A stretch of 64,000 nt of DNA from CAYXFD01 sp964464175 (GCA_964464175.1 CAYXFD010000014.1:12841-76840); one strand, 5' to 3'; shown: positions 44,595-55,031, counted from the first letter of the stretch. Translations and numbers: made by a program. Notes: generated by a model not told the origin, from the letters alone.

Positions 44595-45449
44595 TCAACT
44601 GATTTCAATGTTATCTATCAGCCTTGTTCCAGCGAAAAACGCGGCTAAAACTACCCGGCACCCTGAAGTAAGAGAGGATAGATCTTCCAGAGTATTACTG
44701 TCAATGACCGAGATATAATCGATCTCGCCCCCCTTCGCTTCGATCATTTCCTGCATTGTTGAGATAAGGCGGGAACTATCTCTTTCCCCCTGCCGGTAAA
44801 GCTGTTGTGCCAGGAGCAGTGATTGGTACAAAGAAGAAGCATCTTCCCGCGTCTTTGGTGATAGATAACTGTTCCGGGAGCTCATCGCCAGTCCATTGGC
44901 TTCTCTTATTGTTGGACAGCGGACGAGATGTACCGGTAAGTCCAGATCAGAAAGCATCCTTTCTAAGATAACTACCTGCTGATAATCTTTCTCACCCATG
45001 AACATCAGATCGGGAATAATAATATTCAACAGTTTCAGGACAATTGTGGCTACACCCTGAAAATGTCCGGGACGGCTTTTACCACATAATCTATCTTCCA
45101 GTCCGCTCACCTTCACCCAGGTTAGGTGCTCCTGATCATACATTCTATCATTAGCAGGAATGAAAACTATATCCGCTTGATATTTGCCCAGGAGCTTGAG
45201 ATCATTCCTACTGTCCCGGGGGTAACGGGAAAAATCTTCTCCCTGAGAGAATTGAGCCGGATTGACATAAATACTCACTACAACAATATCGGTTAGCTCT
45301 TTGGCTTTTTTTACCAGCTGCAGATGACCGGCATGAAGATAACCCATTGTCGGAACAAAACCAACAGTTTTTCCGCTTTTTCGAAGATGAGCTATTTTCT
45401 CCCGGGCAGCTTCTTTCCCTGTTAAAACTTTAGGAGCAAAGGATTTCAT
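44595..45449 (-). CDS. panC: Pantothenate synthetase
   Basis: 284 residues. It joins pantoate and beta-alanine using ATP. HIGH-like motif in 'VPTMGYLHAGHLQLV', 'SIYVNPAQFSQGEDF..YPR', 'MGEKDYQQ' and 'SSRNSYLSP' are all present. Its ATG overlaps the panD stop by 4 nt (ATGA), so the beta-alanine producer and user are coupled. Confidence 0.96.
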   Translation of the reverse strand: MKSFAPKVLTGKEAAREKIAHLRKSGKTVGFVPTMGYLHAGHLQLVKKAKELTDIVVVSIYVNPAQFSQGEDFSRYPRDSRNDLKLLGKYQADIVFIPANDRMYDQEHLTWVKVSGLEDRLCGKSRPGHFQGVATIVLKLLNIIIPDLMFMGEKDYQQVVILERMLSDLDLPVHLVRCPTIREANGLAMSSRNSYLSPKTREDASSLYQSLLLAQQLYRQGERDSSRLISTMQEMIEAKGGEIDYISVIDSNTLEDLSSLTSGCRVVLAAFFAGTRLIDNIEIS

Positions 45450-45802
45450 AGTCTTTGTTCGATCTTATTGTTCTTATCGAGAATGAGTATTTCCGGTTGA
45501 AAGTTCGCAGCCTCTTTCTCGTCAAGAATACCGTAAGCTGCAATAATTATCTGATCTCCGGGATAGGCTAAGCGTGCTGCAGCACCGTTGACCCCGATAA
45601 TCCCACTCCCTTTTTCTCCTTCTATAGCGTAAGTAGCAAAACGAGCGCCATTACTCATATTATAAACCTCGATTCTCTCATGCGGCTTGATTCCGGATTC
45701 TTCCAGCAGGTTCATATCTATCGTCAAACTACCCATATAATCGAGTTTAGTCTCTTTTACGGTTGCCCGGTGTATCTTGGCGATCAGGAAAGTTCTTAGC
45801 AT
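45446..45802 (-). CDS. panD: Aspartate 1-decarboxylase proenzyme
   Basis: 118 residues. Self-cleavage site G24-S25 ('LDYMGSLTID') yields the pyruvoyl group. Conserved 'GARFATYAIEGEKGSGIIGVNGAAARL' (in parts) and 'GDQIIIAAYG' follow. It makes beta-alanine for panC. A short AT-rich inverted repeat (45812-45819 / 45829-45836) sits just before the GGAGGA ribosome binding site; its role is unknown. Confidence 0.96.
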   Translation of the reverse strand: MLRTFLIAKIHRATVKETKLDYMGSLTIDMNLLEESGIKPHERIEVYNMSNGARFATYAIEGEKGSGIIGVNGAAARLAYPGDQIIIAAYGILDEKEAANFQPEILILDKNNKIEQRL

Positions 45803-46182
45803 TAATCCTCCAATTATTGTCTTTTTTTCAATAATTTTCCGGCCGTCAGAATTGTAAACTTATTTCTCTCTTCTCTCCTTTAACAAAGCGATGTTATCAA
45901 CTATTCAATCTCAACAGTTGAGAAAAACCTTTCTTACAAGACTCTGAAGCCACTGATAAAGCTCTATTCCGTCAGTTGTTTCTTTGAGAAAAGCTGTTTC
46001 AGAGAGGATTATCAGCAAAAAGACAGGTTTTAAGGGTTATGGATTATTATTTCAGGTTATTGTTTGCTCAGCGCAAGATACAAGATAACAAATCATAAGA
46101 TAGCAGGAGAGAAATGATTTCAGATGCAACAGAGAAGAAATCGAACTTGACATAAAACAATTTGGAGAAAAGTCTTACCGCT
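45803..46182. other. Intergenic region between divergent panD and Nudix genes
   Basis: 380 bp, AT-rich. Contains the 8-bp inverted repeat next to panD; otherwise nothing recognisable. A TTGACA at about 46147 is too close to the Nudix start to serve it as a standard -35. Confidence 0.45.
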
Positions 46183-46719
46183 ATGAAAATAAGGGAAAAA
46201 AGTTACGAAGGGGTCAATTTTTGTCTGCAATGCGGAGCAATGATGGTGTTTTCTCATGATCATGAAGAAAAGTTGCGTAAGCGTTGCCCGGAGTGCGGCT
46301 GGACATACTACAAGAATCCGGTTCCGGCAGTAGCCTGTGTCGTGCTTAATGAGAAGAGAGAGATTTTGATCATCAAACGGTTAGTCGAGCCGCAGAAGGG
46401 ATTGTGGGCTTTGCCGAGCGGTTATATCGAGATTAATCAGAGTCCGGAAGAGGCGGCGGTAGATGAGTTGGCAGAAGAGACCGGATTTGAGGGGAGAGTG
46501 GCGAGCTTTGTAGGTTATTATGACGGTACTTCACCGATTTATGAGAAGGTGCTCTCACTCGGTTTTTTTCTGGAGATAACTGGTGGAAAGCTGGAAGCAG
46601 GAGATGATGCAGAAGAGGCAAAATTTGTCCCTCTTTCTGAGTTACCGGAATTAGCATTTTCAGCTCATGAATTTTTTGTTGCTAAGATCAAGGAAGAGTT
46701 CGTCAAGAATCAGGAATAA
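46183..46719 (+). CDS. Nudix hydrolase with N-terminal zinc ribbon
   Basis: 178 residues from the ATG at 46183; a TTG at 46162 would add seven residues and neither has an ideal ribosome site. The zinc ribbon has two pairs, CLQC and CPEC, in the first 35 residues, as in the NudC/ADP-ribose-type subgroup. The Nudix box reads 'GYIEINQSPEEAAVDELAEETGF': the catalytic E-EE helix is kept, but the first Glu is Gln and the usual Arg is Asp. It probably cleaves a nucleoside-diphosphate compound; substrate unknown. Confidence 0.82.
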   Translation: MKIREKSYEGVNFCLQCGAMMVFSHDHEEKLRKRCPECGWTYYKNPVPAVACVVLNEKREILIIKRLVEPQKGLWALPSGYIEINQSPEEAAVDELAEETGFEGRVASFVGYYDGTSPIYEKVLSLGFFLEITGGKLEAGDDAEEAKFVPLSELPELAFSAHEFFVAKIKEEFVKNQE

Positions 46720-46836
46720 GTGGAAAAGAGTTGGACTGAATATTTTTGATTGTGAGAGATTATGGGAGAGAGTGAACGTTTTTATAGCTGCAAACTAAAG
46801 CAAATAAACTGATAAACAAGGGAGTAATTAAGGAAG

Positions 46837-49494
46837 ATGGGAATTGAAATCAGCAAGACTTACGACCCACAAATCGTTGAAAAGAAATGGTATGATCACT
46901 GGTTCAGAGAAGGATTATTCACACCTCAGATCGATGAAAGGAAACGTCCCTATACTGTTTTAATGCCCCCCCCGAATGTAACGGGGATCCTGCATATTGG
47001 GCATGTTTTGAATATTACACTACAGGATGTTGCCATAAGATATAAAAGAATGACTGGTGTTCCTACACTCTGGCTGCCCGGAGTTGATCATGCCGGGATA
47101 GCAACTCAGAATATGGTGGAAAAAGACCTGCATAAGCAGGGATTAGACCGTCATCAAGTCGGCAGGGAAAAGCTTTTAGAGCTTGTCTGGGCCTGGAAAA
47201 ATGAGAAAGGGAGAACAATACTCGAACAATTGAAACAACTGGGTGCGTCCTGTGACTGGAGTCGTGAGCGATTCACAATGGATGAAATGCTCTCCCGGGC
47301 AGTGAAGGAAGTTTTTGTCCAATTATATGAGAAAGGGCTTATTTATAAAGGAGAGTATATAATTAATTGGTGTCCCCGCTGTATCAGTGCCTTGTCGAAT
47401 GATGAGGTGGAACACGAGGATGCTCAAGGATTTTTGTGGCACATCCGTTATCCCTTTCCTGAAGAAGAAGGCTATCTAACGGTTGCAACGACAAGACCGG
47501 AAACGATGCTGGGTGATGTAGCAGTAGCAGTTAATCCCGATGATGAACGGCACAAGCATCTGATCGGGAAAAGTGTAATCCTCCCCTTTGTTAACCGAAA
47601 GATTCCCATTATTGCTGATGATTATGTTGATCAGGAATTCGGGAGTGGATTTGTTAAGATAACCCCGGCACATGACCCGAATGATTTCGAAATAGGAAGA
47701 AGGCATAACCTCCCCTTAATAGTAGTAATGAATGAAGAAGGGGTCATGAACGATCAGGCTGGGGCAGAATTCCAGGGTATGGATAGATTCGACTGTCGCC
47801 AGAAGCTGGTGAAACTATTGCAGGAGATGGATCTGATCGAGAAGATAGAGTCACATGACTTAGCGATCGGAAAATGCTATCGTTGTGACTCGATTATTGA
47901 GCCTTATGTTTCGGAACAGTGGTTTGTAAAGATGAAACCTCTGGCTGAGAGAGCGATAAAAAAGGTAGAGGAGGGAGAGATTCAATTTCAGCCCCAGCGG
48001 TGGGTCAAGGTGTTTATGCACTGGATGAACAATATCCGTGACTGGTGTATCTCCCGCCAGATCTGGTGGGGTCATAGAATACCTGCCTACTACTGTGATT
48101 CCTGCGGAGAGATGGTTGTGGCTTTGGAAAAACCGGTTAAATGCGAAAAATGCGGGAGCAGTGAGTTTCGGCAGGATGAAGACGTTCTGGACACCTGGTT
48201 CTCTTCCTGGTTATGGCCCTTTTCGACAATGGGGTGGCCTGAAGAAACGGAGGATCTAAAATATTTTCTCCCCACGGATTTACTGATAACTGCCCCTGAG
48301 ATCATCTATCTCTGGGTAGCCCGAATGATAATGGCTACTCTGGAATTTTGTGATGAAATTCCTTTCCGCACTGTATTGTTGCATGGAACTGTCCGGGATC
48401 AGATTGGAAGGAAGATGAGCAAATCACTTGGGAATTCTCCCGATCCTCTGGATCTGATCAAATTAGTTGGAGCTGATGCTCTCAGGTTCAGCATGATTTT
48501 CAATGCCCCCAAAGGGGCAGACATCCATTATTCAGCGTCTGTAATGGAAAACGGCAGGAATTTTTGCAACAAGATCTGGAATGCCTACCGCTTTATCATG
48601 GGAAATGTTAGTCAGATTGCCGGTCTTCCGGAAGAGGATGAACTCGACTTGGAGTTAGCCGACAGATGGATATACAGTAGATTACAGGAAGTAATCGCTG
48701 AAGTTACCGATTATTATGAAAACCTCCGGTTTAACGATGCTGCCCAGATTCTGCAGGACTTCATCTGGAAGGAATTCTGTTCCTGGTATCTGGAACTCAG
48801 CAAAGAGAGGATCTATAACAATCAAGATTTGAAAGCACAGAGAACGGTTAAGTATATTCTATTGGATGTATTGCAGCAATCTCTGCGACTCTTACATCCG
48901 ATTATGCCCTTTATCTCGGAAGAGATCTGGCAAAGTATAAAAGAGTGTTTCCCCCTGGAAGAAGAGGCATTGATTATTGCCCGTTTCCCCGTATCTCAAA
49001 GAGAGATGATAGATCACCGGATTGCAGAGGAGATGAATTTGATCCAGGAAAGCATCGTAGCTATCAGGAATCTTCGTAAACAGATTAATCTTTCACCGGC
49101 GCAGGAGGTCACTGTTGTTATCCGTCCGGTCAGCAGAGAACAGGCTGCGGTCATATCACTTTACTGCAATTATTTCCAGAAGCTGGCAAAAGTGACTGTA
49201 CTTTCTACTGACCTGAATTGCGAAAGACCGAAAACGTCGATAGCTGCGGTAGTGAGCGGAATGGAGATCTTTTTGCCGTTGAGCGGACTAATTGATCTGG
49301 GAAAAGAAAGGGAACGGCTGGAGAAGCAGCTTCAAAAAGCAGAGACTGAGTTAGCAAAGACAGTTAAGAAGCTCTCCAGCGATAATTTTCTCAATAATGC
49401 CAAACCGGAAGTTATTGAAAAAGAGAGAGAAAAAGAGCAGGAATTTCTGCAGATTACCGAAAAAACCAAAGGCCTGTTACAGGACCTTAATTAG
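46837..49494 (+). CDS. valS: Valyl-tRNA synthetase
   Basis: 885 residues. Class I core with 'PPPNVTGILHIGHVLN' (HIGH motif) and 'GRKMSKSLGNSPDP' (KMSKS). The editing domain has 'ATTRPETMLGDVAVAV'. There are zinc-binding Cys clusters ('NWCPRC', 'YYCDSCGEM', 'CEKCGSSEF') and a C-terminal coiled-coil arm ('GKERERLEKQLQKAETELAK'). It is the first gene of the run valS-DUF1232-rdgB-phosphohexomutase. Confidence 0.97.
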   Translation: MGIEISKTYDPQIVEKKWYDHWFREGLFTPQIDERKRPYTVLMPPPNVTGILHIGHVLNITLQDVAIRYKRMTGVPTLWLPGVDHAGIATQNMVEKDLHKQGLDRHQVGREKLLELVWAWKNEKGRTILEQLKQLGASCDWSRERFTMDEMLSRAVKEVFVQLYEKGLIYKGEYIINWCPRCISALSNDEVEHEDAQGFLWHIRYPFPEEEGYLTVATTRPETMLGDVAVAVNPDDERHKHLIGKSVILPFVNRKIPIIADDYVDQEFGSGFVKITPAHDPNDFEIGRRHNLPLIVVMNEEGVMNDQAGAEFQGMDRFDCRQKLVKLLQEMDLIEKIESHDLAIGKCYRCDSIIEPYVSEQWFVKMKPLAERAIKKVEEGEIQFQPQRWVKVFMHWMNNIRDWCISRQIWWGHRIPAYYCDSCGEMVVALEKPVKCEKCGSSEFRQDEDVLDTWFSSWLWPFSTMGWPEETEDLKYFLPTDLLITAPEIIYLWVARMIMATLEFCDEIPFRTVLLHGTVRDQIGRKMSKSLGNSPDPLDLIKLVGADALRFSMIFNAPKGADIHYSASVMENGRNFCNKIWNAYRFIMGNVSQIAGLPEEDELDLELADRWIYSRLQEVIAEVTDYYENLRFNDAAQILQDFIWKEFCSWYLELSKERIYNNQDLKAQRTVKYILLDVLQQSLRLLHPIMPFISEEIWQSIKECFPLEEEALIIARFPVSQREMIDHRIAEEMNLIQESIVAIRNLRKQINLSPAQEVTVVIRPVSREQAAVISLYCNYFQKLAKVTVLSTDLNCERPKTSIAAVVSGMEIFLPLSGLIDLGKERERLEKQLQKAETELAKTVKKLSSDNFLNNAKPEVIEKEREKEQEFLQITEKTKGLLQDLN

Positions 49495-49514
49495 ATCCTA
49501 TAAGGAGGGTTGTA

Positions 49515-50069
49515 ATGAGTCCCCGCAAGAAAAAGGAACAAGAAGAGATAAAAGAAGAAGTCATCCCTGAAATCGAGGTGGAAGCTATGGATGAAATGAA
49601 AGAGGAGATAGCCCGGGATCCGGGAAAGAAGAAATTGGTTTTCTATGAAAAACTGAGAGAGAGATTTGCCGGTAAAGTACCGGCAGAAGGTAAGATGAAC
49701 AAGGTCAGTGATTTTCTCTTTCTGCTTCCCGATTTCTTTATCCTGTTATGCCGGCTTTTAATGGAAGATAAAGTCACCAATCAGACCAAAGCTTTTATTC
49801 TTGGTGTGATAGCCTATGTCATGATGCCGATCGATATCATCCCTGATTTTATTCCGGTTATTGGATTTCTTGACGATCTTATCCTGGTGGTTTTTGCCCT
49901 TGACCAGATCCTTAAATATACCGATGAACAGATCCTTCTCGATAATTGGAGCGGGAAAAGAAATCTATTCCTGACGGTCAGGAATATTATTGATATTGCA
50001 GACCGGGCAGTGAGCCAGCGGATTTTAGGAAAGATAAAAACATATGTACGGAGACTAAAAGGTAATTGA
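49515..50069 (+). CDS. DUF1232 (YkvA-like) membrane protein
   Basis: 184 residues; GGAGGG ribosome site. A charged N-terminal ~60 residues rich in Glu/Lys is followed by the DUF1232 core 'GVIAYVMMPIDIIPDFIPV.GFLDDLILVVFAL' (in parts, ~95-130), which forms membrane-associated helices. Function of the family is unknown. It is 20 nt after valS and overlaps rdgB (TGATG), so it is inside an operon. Confidence 0.82.
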   Translation: MSPRKKKEQEEIKEEVIPEIEVEAMDEMKEEIARDPGKKKLVFYEKLRERFAGKVPAEGKMNKVSDFLFLLPDFFILLCRLLMEDKVTNQTKAFILGVIAYVMMPIDIIPDFIPVIGFLDDLILVVFALDQILKYTDEQILLDNWSGKRNLFLTVRNIIDIADRAVSQRILGKIKTYVRRLKGN

Positions 50070-50704
50070 TGGATATTCTTATCTCTTCCCGCAATAGAGA
50101 CAAGATAAGAGAGATTAAAACCTTACTCTCGTCGCTTCCTTTTAGTGTTTTTACTCCGTATGATTTTGACGATTTGCCTGATGTAGAAGAAGATAAAAAT
50201 ACCCTTCTGGGAAATGCCTTGAAAAAGGGGCGGGAATTAACGGAAATTACCGGCTTACCTACTATCGCAGATGATACCGGGCTTTTTATCGATGCTCTTG
50301 CCGGAGAACCGGGTATTTATGCGGCAAGATATGCCGGAGAGCATTGCAGCTATGCAGATAACCGTCATAAGGTTCTTCGTTTAATGGCAAACAAGATAGA
50401 CAGATCAGCCCGGTTTATGACAGTGGCAGTCTTTGTCCGTCCGGGAGCTGAGCCTCTGGTCGCGGAAGGGATTGTAGAAGGTGAGATCACAGAAGAGGAA
50501 AGAGGAGATAAAGGATTTGGTTATGATAATATCTTCAGGTTGCGGGAGGGCAGAAAAACTTTTGCCGAGATGGAGGAAGAAGAGAAGAATTTGTTCAGTC
50601 ACCGGGGAATTGCTTTTCGTAAGCTTGCTGCGAAGATCCAGGAAGCTTACGAAGCGGGAAGTTTAGTTAATGATATTGATAAACATAAAATGGAGGAACA
50701 ATGA
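50069..50704 (+). CDS. rdgB: XTP/dITP pyrophosphatase (RdgB/HAM1)
   Basis: 211 residues from the ATG at 50069 (a TTG three bases earlier is possible). N-terminal 'ILISSRNRDKIREIK' is the SxNxxKxxE-type substrate motif; 'IADDTGLFIDALAGEPGIYAARYAG' (in parts) and 'KGFGYDNIF', 'FSHRGIAFRKL' complete the family pattern. It hydrolyses non-canonical purine triphosphates. The stop overlaps the next gene's ATG (ATGA). Confidence 0.95.
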   Translation: MDILISSRNRDKIREIKTLLSSLPFSVFTPYDFDDLPDVEEDKNTLLGNALKKGRELTEITGLPTIADDTGLFIDALAGEPGIYAARYAGEHCSYADNRHKVLRLMANKIDRSARFMTVAVFVRPGAEPLVAEGIVEGEITEEERGDKGFGYDNIFRLREGRKTFAEMEEEEKNLFSHRGIAFRKLAAKIQEAYEAGSLVNDIDKHKMEEQ

Positions 50705-52062
50705 TTAACAAACAGATTTTTCGTCAATATGATGTCAGAGGTATCGTTAACCGCGATTTAACCGAAGAGACGGTTTACCTGTTGGGTAGAGGCTTCGGCT
50801 CCTTTCTGCGCAAGAGAAACCTGAAATCAGTTGTGATCGGAGGAGATGCCCGGTTGAGCACCCCTCTATTCAAGAAGGTTTTTTCCAACGGTTTGCTCGA
50901 TTGCGGATGTGAGGTTACCGATGTAGCGATCTTAGCAACCCCGACTCTCTATTTTTCGATAGAACACCTGAAAGCAGATGCCGGAGTTATGATTACCGGC
51001 AGTCATAATCCTCCCGAATATAATGGGTTTAAAATGAATATCGGACTTGCTTCCATTTTTGGTGACGACATAATGGAGATTTACGACATTATCCGGAAGG
51101 AAGAATTTGCTGAAGGTCCGGGAGTAAATCAAGTAGTCTCCGGAATGATCAAAGAGTACCAGAATTATCTCGTTGAGAATATCAAAATTGACCGTCCCGT
51201 TAAGATTGTGGTTGATGCCGGGAATGGAGCAGGAGGACCAATACTTCCCGATATCCTGAGAAGGATCGGTTGCGATGTGATCGAACTCTATTGTGATCTG
51301 GACGGAACTTTCCCCAATCATCATCCTGATCCGACCGTAAAAGAATATATGGAAGATCTGATCAGATTGGTAGGTGAATCCCAGGCAGATTTTGGGGTTG
51401 GATTAGACGGTGATGCCGATAGAATAGGAGTAATCGATGAAAAGGGACAAATGTTATACGGGGATCAGTTGCTGAATATTTTCGCCCGTGATTTTTTAAA
51501 GCATTATCCCGGCGAGAAGGTTGTAGCCGATGTTAAGTGTTCAAAGGTTTTCTATGATGATATCGCCAAACAGGGCGGGATACCGGTTATGTATAAAACG
51601 GGACACTCTCTCTTGAAAAAGAAAATGAAAGATGATAATATCAAGCTGGGTGGAGAAATGAGCGGTCATATCTGCTTCAAAGACCGTTACTTCGGATTCG
51701 ATGATGCCATCTATGCAGCCTGCCGCTTTGCTGAGATCGTTGCCGCTTCCGATAAAAAGGTCAGTGAGTTTTTGGCTGACCAGCCCAAGGTGTTTAACAC
51801 CCCGGAGATCTGGATAAAATGCAGCGAAGAGAAAAAGTTCCAGATCGTCGAAAAAGTTAAGAATCACTTTAAGGATAAGGGTCATGATGTCAATGACATT
51901 GACGGCATGCGGGTAACGTTTACCGATGGCTGGGGACTGGTCAGAGCGTCAAATACCCAACCCGTTCTTACTTTACGGTTTGAAGCGGAAACCGAAGCCC
52001 GGCTCAATGAGATCAGAGATATGGTAGAAAGTGAGATTGAGCGGATAAAGCAGGAGTTTTAG
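50701..52062 (+). CDS. Phosphomannomutase/phosphoglucomutase (alpha-D-phosphohexomutase)
   Basis: 453 residues with the four-domain phosphohexomutase layout: phosphoserine loop 'MITGSHNPPEYNG', Mg-binding 'GLDGDADRIGVID', sugar-specificity loop 'GGEMSGHICFKD' and phosphate-binding 'RASNTQPVLTLRFE'. It resembles AlgC/ManB, acting on mannose or glucose phosphates for surface polysaccharide or LPS precursors. Exact sugar not decidable from sequence. It is the last gene of the valS operon. Confidence 0.93.
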   Translation: MINKQIFRQYDVRGIVNRDLTEETVYLLGRGFGSFLRKRNLKSVVIGGDARLSTPLFKKVFSNGLLDCGCEVTDVAILATPTLYFSIEHLKADAGVMITGSHNPPEYNGFKMNIGLASIFGDDIMEIYDIIRKEEFAEGPGVNQVVSGMIKEYQNYLVENIKIDRPVKIVVDAGNGAGGPILPDILRRIGCDVIELYCDLDGTFPNHHPDPTVKEYMEDLIRLVGESQADFGVGLDGDADRIGVIDEKGQMLYGDQLLNIFARDFLKHYPGEKVVADVKCSKVFYDDIAKQGGIPVMYKTGHSLLKKKMKDDNIKLGGEMSGHICFKDRYFGFDDAIYAACRFAEIVAASDKKVSEFLADQPKVFNTPEIWIKCSEEKKFQIVEKVKNHFKDKGHDVNDIDGMRVTFTDGWGLVRASNTQPVLTLRFEAETEARLNEIRDMVESEIERIKQEF

Positions 52063-52519
52063 AAAAGCTGCTTTTCCGATTGTTACTTTTTAGCTGATCA
52101 CTTTATTGAAGGTACGGGTTTTCTTTCCGGATAGTTTTTTAACTGGATTTTAGCCTTATTATGACTGAGGAAGAACACTCTGACCAGTTAGCAGTAGTTA
52201 GTGTTCAGCAAGGTTTTTCACCTTGTTCTCAGCAGCATTTATTCCGATAATTCCAGGGTAGAATTGTTTCTGCAAGAACTAACTTTTTTTTCCCTGTATC
52301 GAGGGGCAATGATCCCAAAAGGGCGGGTTGGTTCACCTTCCGGAGTACTGTTTCGGGTTGCCGGACAGAGATAACCGGTATTATTGGATAAAGGTGAAGC
52401 CCCCTTAGCTGTTTACGAACAGAAGGAAAGCAATCCCTAACCGCTCAGAAATTGATTGACTCACAGAACTTAGCTAAAAAAAATGTCACCTTGTAATATC
52501 AGGAGATAATGGAGGAATA
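52063..52519. other. Intergenic region before leuS
   Basis: 457 bp without an ORF. Holds the end of the valS operon and the leuS leader. I looked for T-box-like and riboswitch-like features and saw none I could support. Confidence 0.45.
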
Positions 52520-54991
52520 ATGGAGTATCCTTTTAACGAGATCGAGCCGAAATGGCAGAGTAAATGGCAGGAGATGAAGCTGTTCAATAGCGGAGAAGCG
52601 TTTGATAAGAAGAAGTATTATATCTTATCGATGTTTCCCTATCCTTCCGGAGCTCTTCACATGGGGCATGTCTCTAATTATTCGATCGGAGATGCAATGA
52701 CCCGCTATAAATTGATGGAGGGTTACAATGTCATGCAGCCGATGGGATATGATTCTTTTGGTCTTCCGGCGGAGAATTTTGCGATCCAGAATAATACTCA
52801 TCCCCGGTTCTCGACTGAAGATAATATCAAGATTATGAGAAGTCAATTCGATAGAATGGGTTTTGGTCTGGATTGGAACAGAGAGGTAAGTACCTGCCGT
52901 CCGGACTACTATAAATGGAATCAGTGGCTTTTTAAGAAAATGTTCGAAAAGGGATTAGTCTATAAAAAGAAGGCATATCTGAACTGGTGCGATCAGTGTC
53001 AGACTGTTCTGGCTAATGAACAGGTAGAAAACGGCAACTGCTGGCGCTGTGACAGCCAGGTTCGTCAAAAAGAGATGGAGCAGTGGTTTATCCGGATCAC
53101 TGATTATGCTGAAGAGTTACTCGATTTTTCTCAGGTAGTTGACTGGCCTGAAAAGGTCAAAGCCATGCAGACTAACTGGATTGGGAAGAGCGAAGGAACG
53201 ATCATTCATTTTCCGCTTAAAGATTCGGAAGAGACTATTTCTGTCTTTACAACCAGACCTGATACAATTTTTGGCTGCACCTATATGGCACTGCCGCCGG
53301 AGCACCCTTTGGTCGAAAAGTGGCTGCAGAAAACCGATAAGGATTCACCTCTTTATAGCTTCTGTCAGAAAGTGATCAATCTTGATAAGATGGAGAGAAC
53401 GGCAGATGATACAACAAAAGAGGGTATCTTCAGCGGTCATTACTGTCTTAATCCTGTTAATGGTGAAAAAATGGAGATTTGGATAACGAATTATGTTCTG
53501 CTCGATTACGGAACGGGGGCTGTTATGGCTGTTCCTGCCCATGATCAGCGGGATTATGAATTTGCTAAAAAATACGGTCTCCCTCTCAAGATAGTAATTC
53601 AGAATGAAGAGAGAAACCTTTCTCTGGAGACAATGTCCGAAGCGTATATCGGTGAAGGTTACCTCTCAGGTTCCGCACAGTTTGACGGAATGGAAAGCAG
53701 CGAATCTAAAAAGAAGATCACCGAATGGATGACAGAAGAGGGAACAGGCAAGTATGCAGTGAGCTACAGGTTAAGAGACTGGGGTATTTCGAGGCAGCGA
53801 TACTGGGGAACCCCCATTCCGATAATCAATTGCCCGAAATGTGGCTCGGTACTGGTTCCCGATGAAGCTCTTCCGGTCGAATTACCTACAAACGTAGAGG
53901 TAGGGAAGACGAGACAAAATCCTCTTCTATCCGTAAAAGAATGGGTCAATACAACCTGTCCGGTTTGTCAGGGACCTGCGGTCAGAGAGACAGATACTAT
54001 GGATACTTTCTTTGACAGCTCCTGGTATTATGCCCGTTTTACCGATTCTCATAACAATAAAGAACCTTTTAAGCGGGAGAAGGCTGACTATTGGCTTCCG
54101 GTTGATCAATATATCGGGGGTATCGAACATGCCTGCCTTCATCTTCTCTACGCCAGATTCTTCCATAAATTTATGCGGGACATCGGTCTGCTGAGCGGTG
54201 ATGAACCCTTCTCCCGGCTGCTTACTCAGGGAATGGTCATCAAAGATGGAGCAAAGATGTCCAAATCGAAAGGGAATGTCGTAGATCCGAATTATATAAT
54301 TGACCGTTATGGTGCTGACACAGCAAGAGTTTTCATGCTCTTTGCCTCTCCGCCTGATAAGGATGTGGAGTGGAGCGATGAAGGGATAATGGGGGCGTTC
54401 CGCTTTCTTAACCGGATCTGGCGTCTTGTTAAGACGAATTCCGAATTGATCAGGAACTACCGGGATAAAGAGATAGGGGAAGAGAGTGAGCAAACCAAAA
54501 AACTGCTCTATTCAACCCATTTCACGATCAAGAAAGTGAGAGAGGACATCGAGATAAGGATGCAGTTCAATACGGCGATAGCTGCAATTATGGAGCACTT
54601 CAATAATCTCTCCTCGATCAAAGAGAGCGAAAAGCTTACCGAATCCGAAAAAGCTGCTTTTGTGCAAGGGTGTATTGTTATTCCGAGACTGATCTATCCC
54701 TTTGCTCCTCATATCGCCGAAGAACTCTGGAGCCAGTGTGGTTATCAGGAACTGATCCATAAAGCGGGCTTTCCTCAGGAAGAGGAAAGATATCTAAAAC
54801 AGGATGAGATAGATTATGTGATCCAGATTCAGGGAAAAGTCCGAGGTCATCTGACGGTTCCGGCAGAGAGCGCTGAAGAGGAAATCCGGAAACAAGCCCT
54901 GCAGGTAGCGAATGTAGTTAAATATATAGAAGGAAAAGAGATAAAGAAGTTTGTTATTGTAAAGAATAAACTCATCAGTATAGTAGTATAA
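52520..54991 (+). CDS. leuS: Leucyl-tRNA synthetase
   Basis: 823 residues. 'MFPYPSGALHMGHVSNYSIGD' (in parts) carries the HIGH motif and 'GAKMSKSKGNVVDP' the KMSKS loop. An editing domain with 'VFTTRPDTIFGCTY' is present, along with the leucine-specific zinc cluster ('CPKC', 'CPVC'). Bacterial type. Preceded by GGAGGA and followed by a strong terminator. Confidence 0.97.
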   Translation: MEYPFNEIEPKWQSKWQEMKLFNSGEAFDKKKYYILSMFPYPSGALHMGHVSNYSIGDAMTRYKLMEGYNVMQPMGYDSFGLPAENFAIQNNTHPRFSTEDNIKIMRSQFDRMGFGLDWNREVSTCRPDYYKWNQWLFKKMFEKGLVYKKKAYLNWCDQCQTVLANEQVENGNCWRCDSQVRQKEMEQWFIRITDYAEELLDFSQVVDWPEKVKAMQTNWIGKSEGTIIHFPLKDSEETISVFTTRPDTIFGCTYMALPPEHPLVEKWLQKTDKDSPLYSFCQKVINLDKMERTADDTTKEGIFSGHYCLNPVNGEKMEIWITNYVLLDYGTGAVMAVPAHDQRDYEFAKKYGLPLKIVIQNEERNLSLETMSEAYIGEGYLSGSAQFDGMESSESKKKITEWMTEEGTGKYAVSYRLRDWGISRQRYWGTPIPIINCPKCGSVLVPDEALPVELPTNVEVGKTRQNPLLSVKEWVNTTCPVCQGPAVRETDTMDTFFDSSWYYARFTDSHNNKEPFKREKADYWLPVDQYIGGIEHACLHLLYARFFHKFMRDIGLLSGDEPFSRLLTQGMVIKDGAKMSKSKGNVVDPNYIIDRYGADTARVFMLFASPPDKDVEWSDEGIMGAFRFLNRIWRLVKTNSELIRNYRDKEIGEESEQTKKLLYSTHFTIKKVREDIEIRMQFNTAIAAIMEHFNNLSSIKESEKLTESEKAAFVQGCIVIPRLIYPFAPHIAEELWSQCGYQELIHKAGFPQEEERYLKQDEIDYVIQIQGKVRGHLTVPAESAEEEIRKQALQVANVVKYIEGKEIKKFVIVKNKLISIVV

Positions 54992-55031
54992 GACCTTTTT
55001 GCTAGGTTATCCGGAGCTTGTGCTCTTAAAC

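Noticed and set aside
53927..54493. 188-codon minus ORF inside leuS
   Set aside because: Antisense to a highly conserved synthetase core; no independent evidence.
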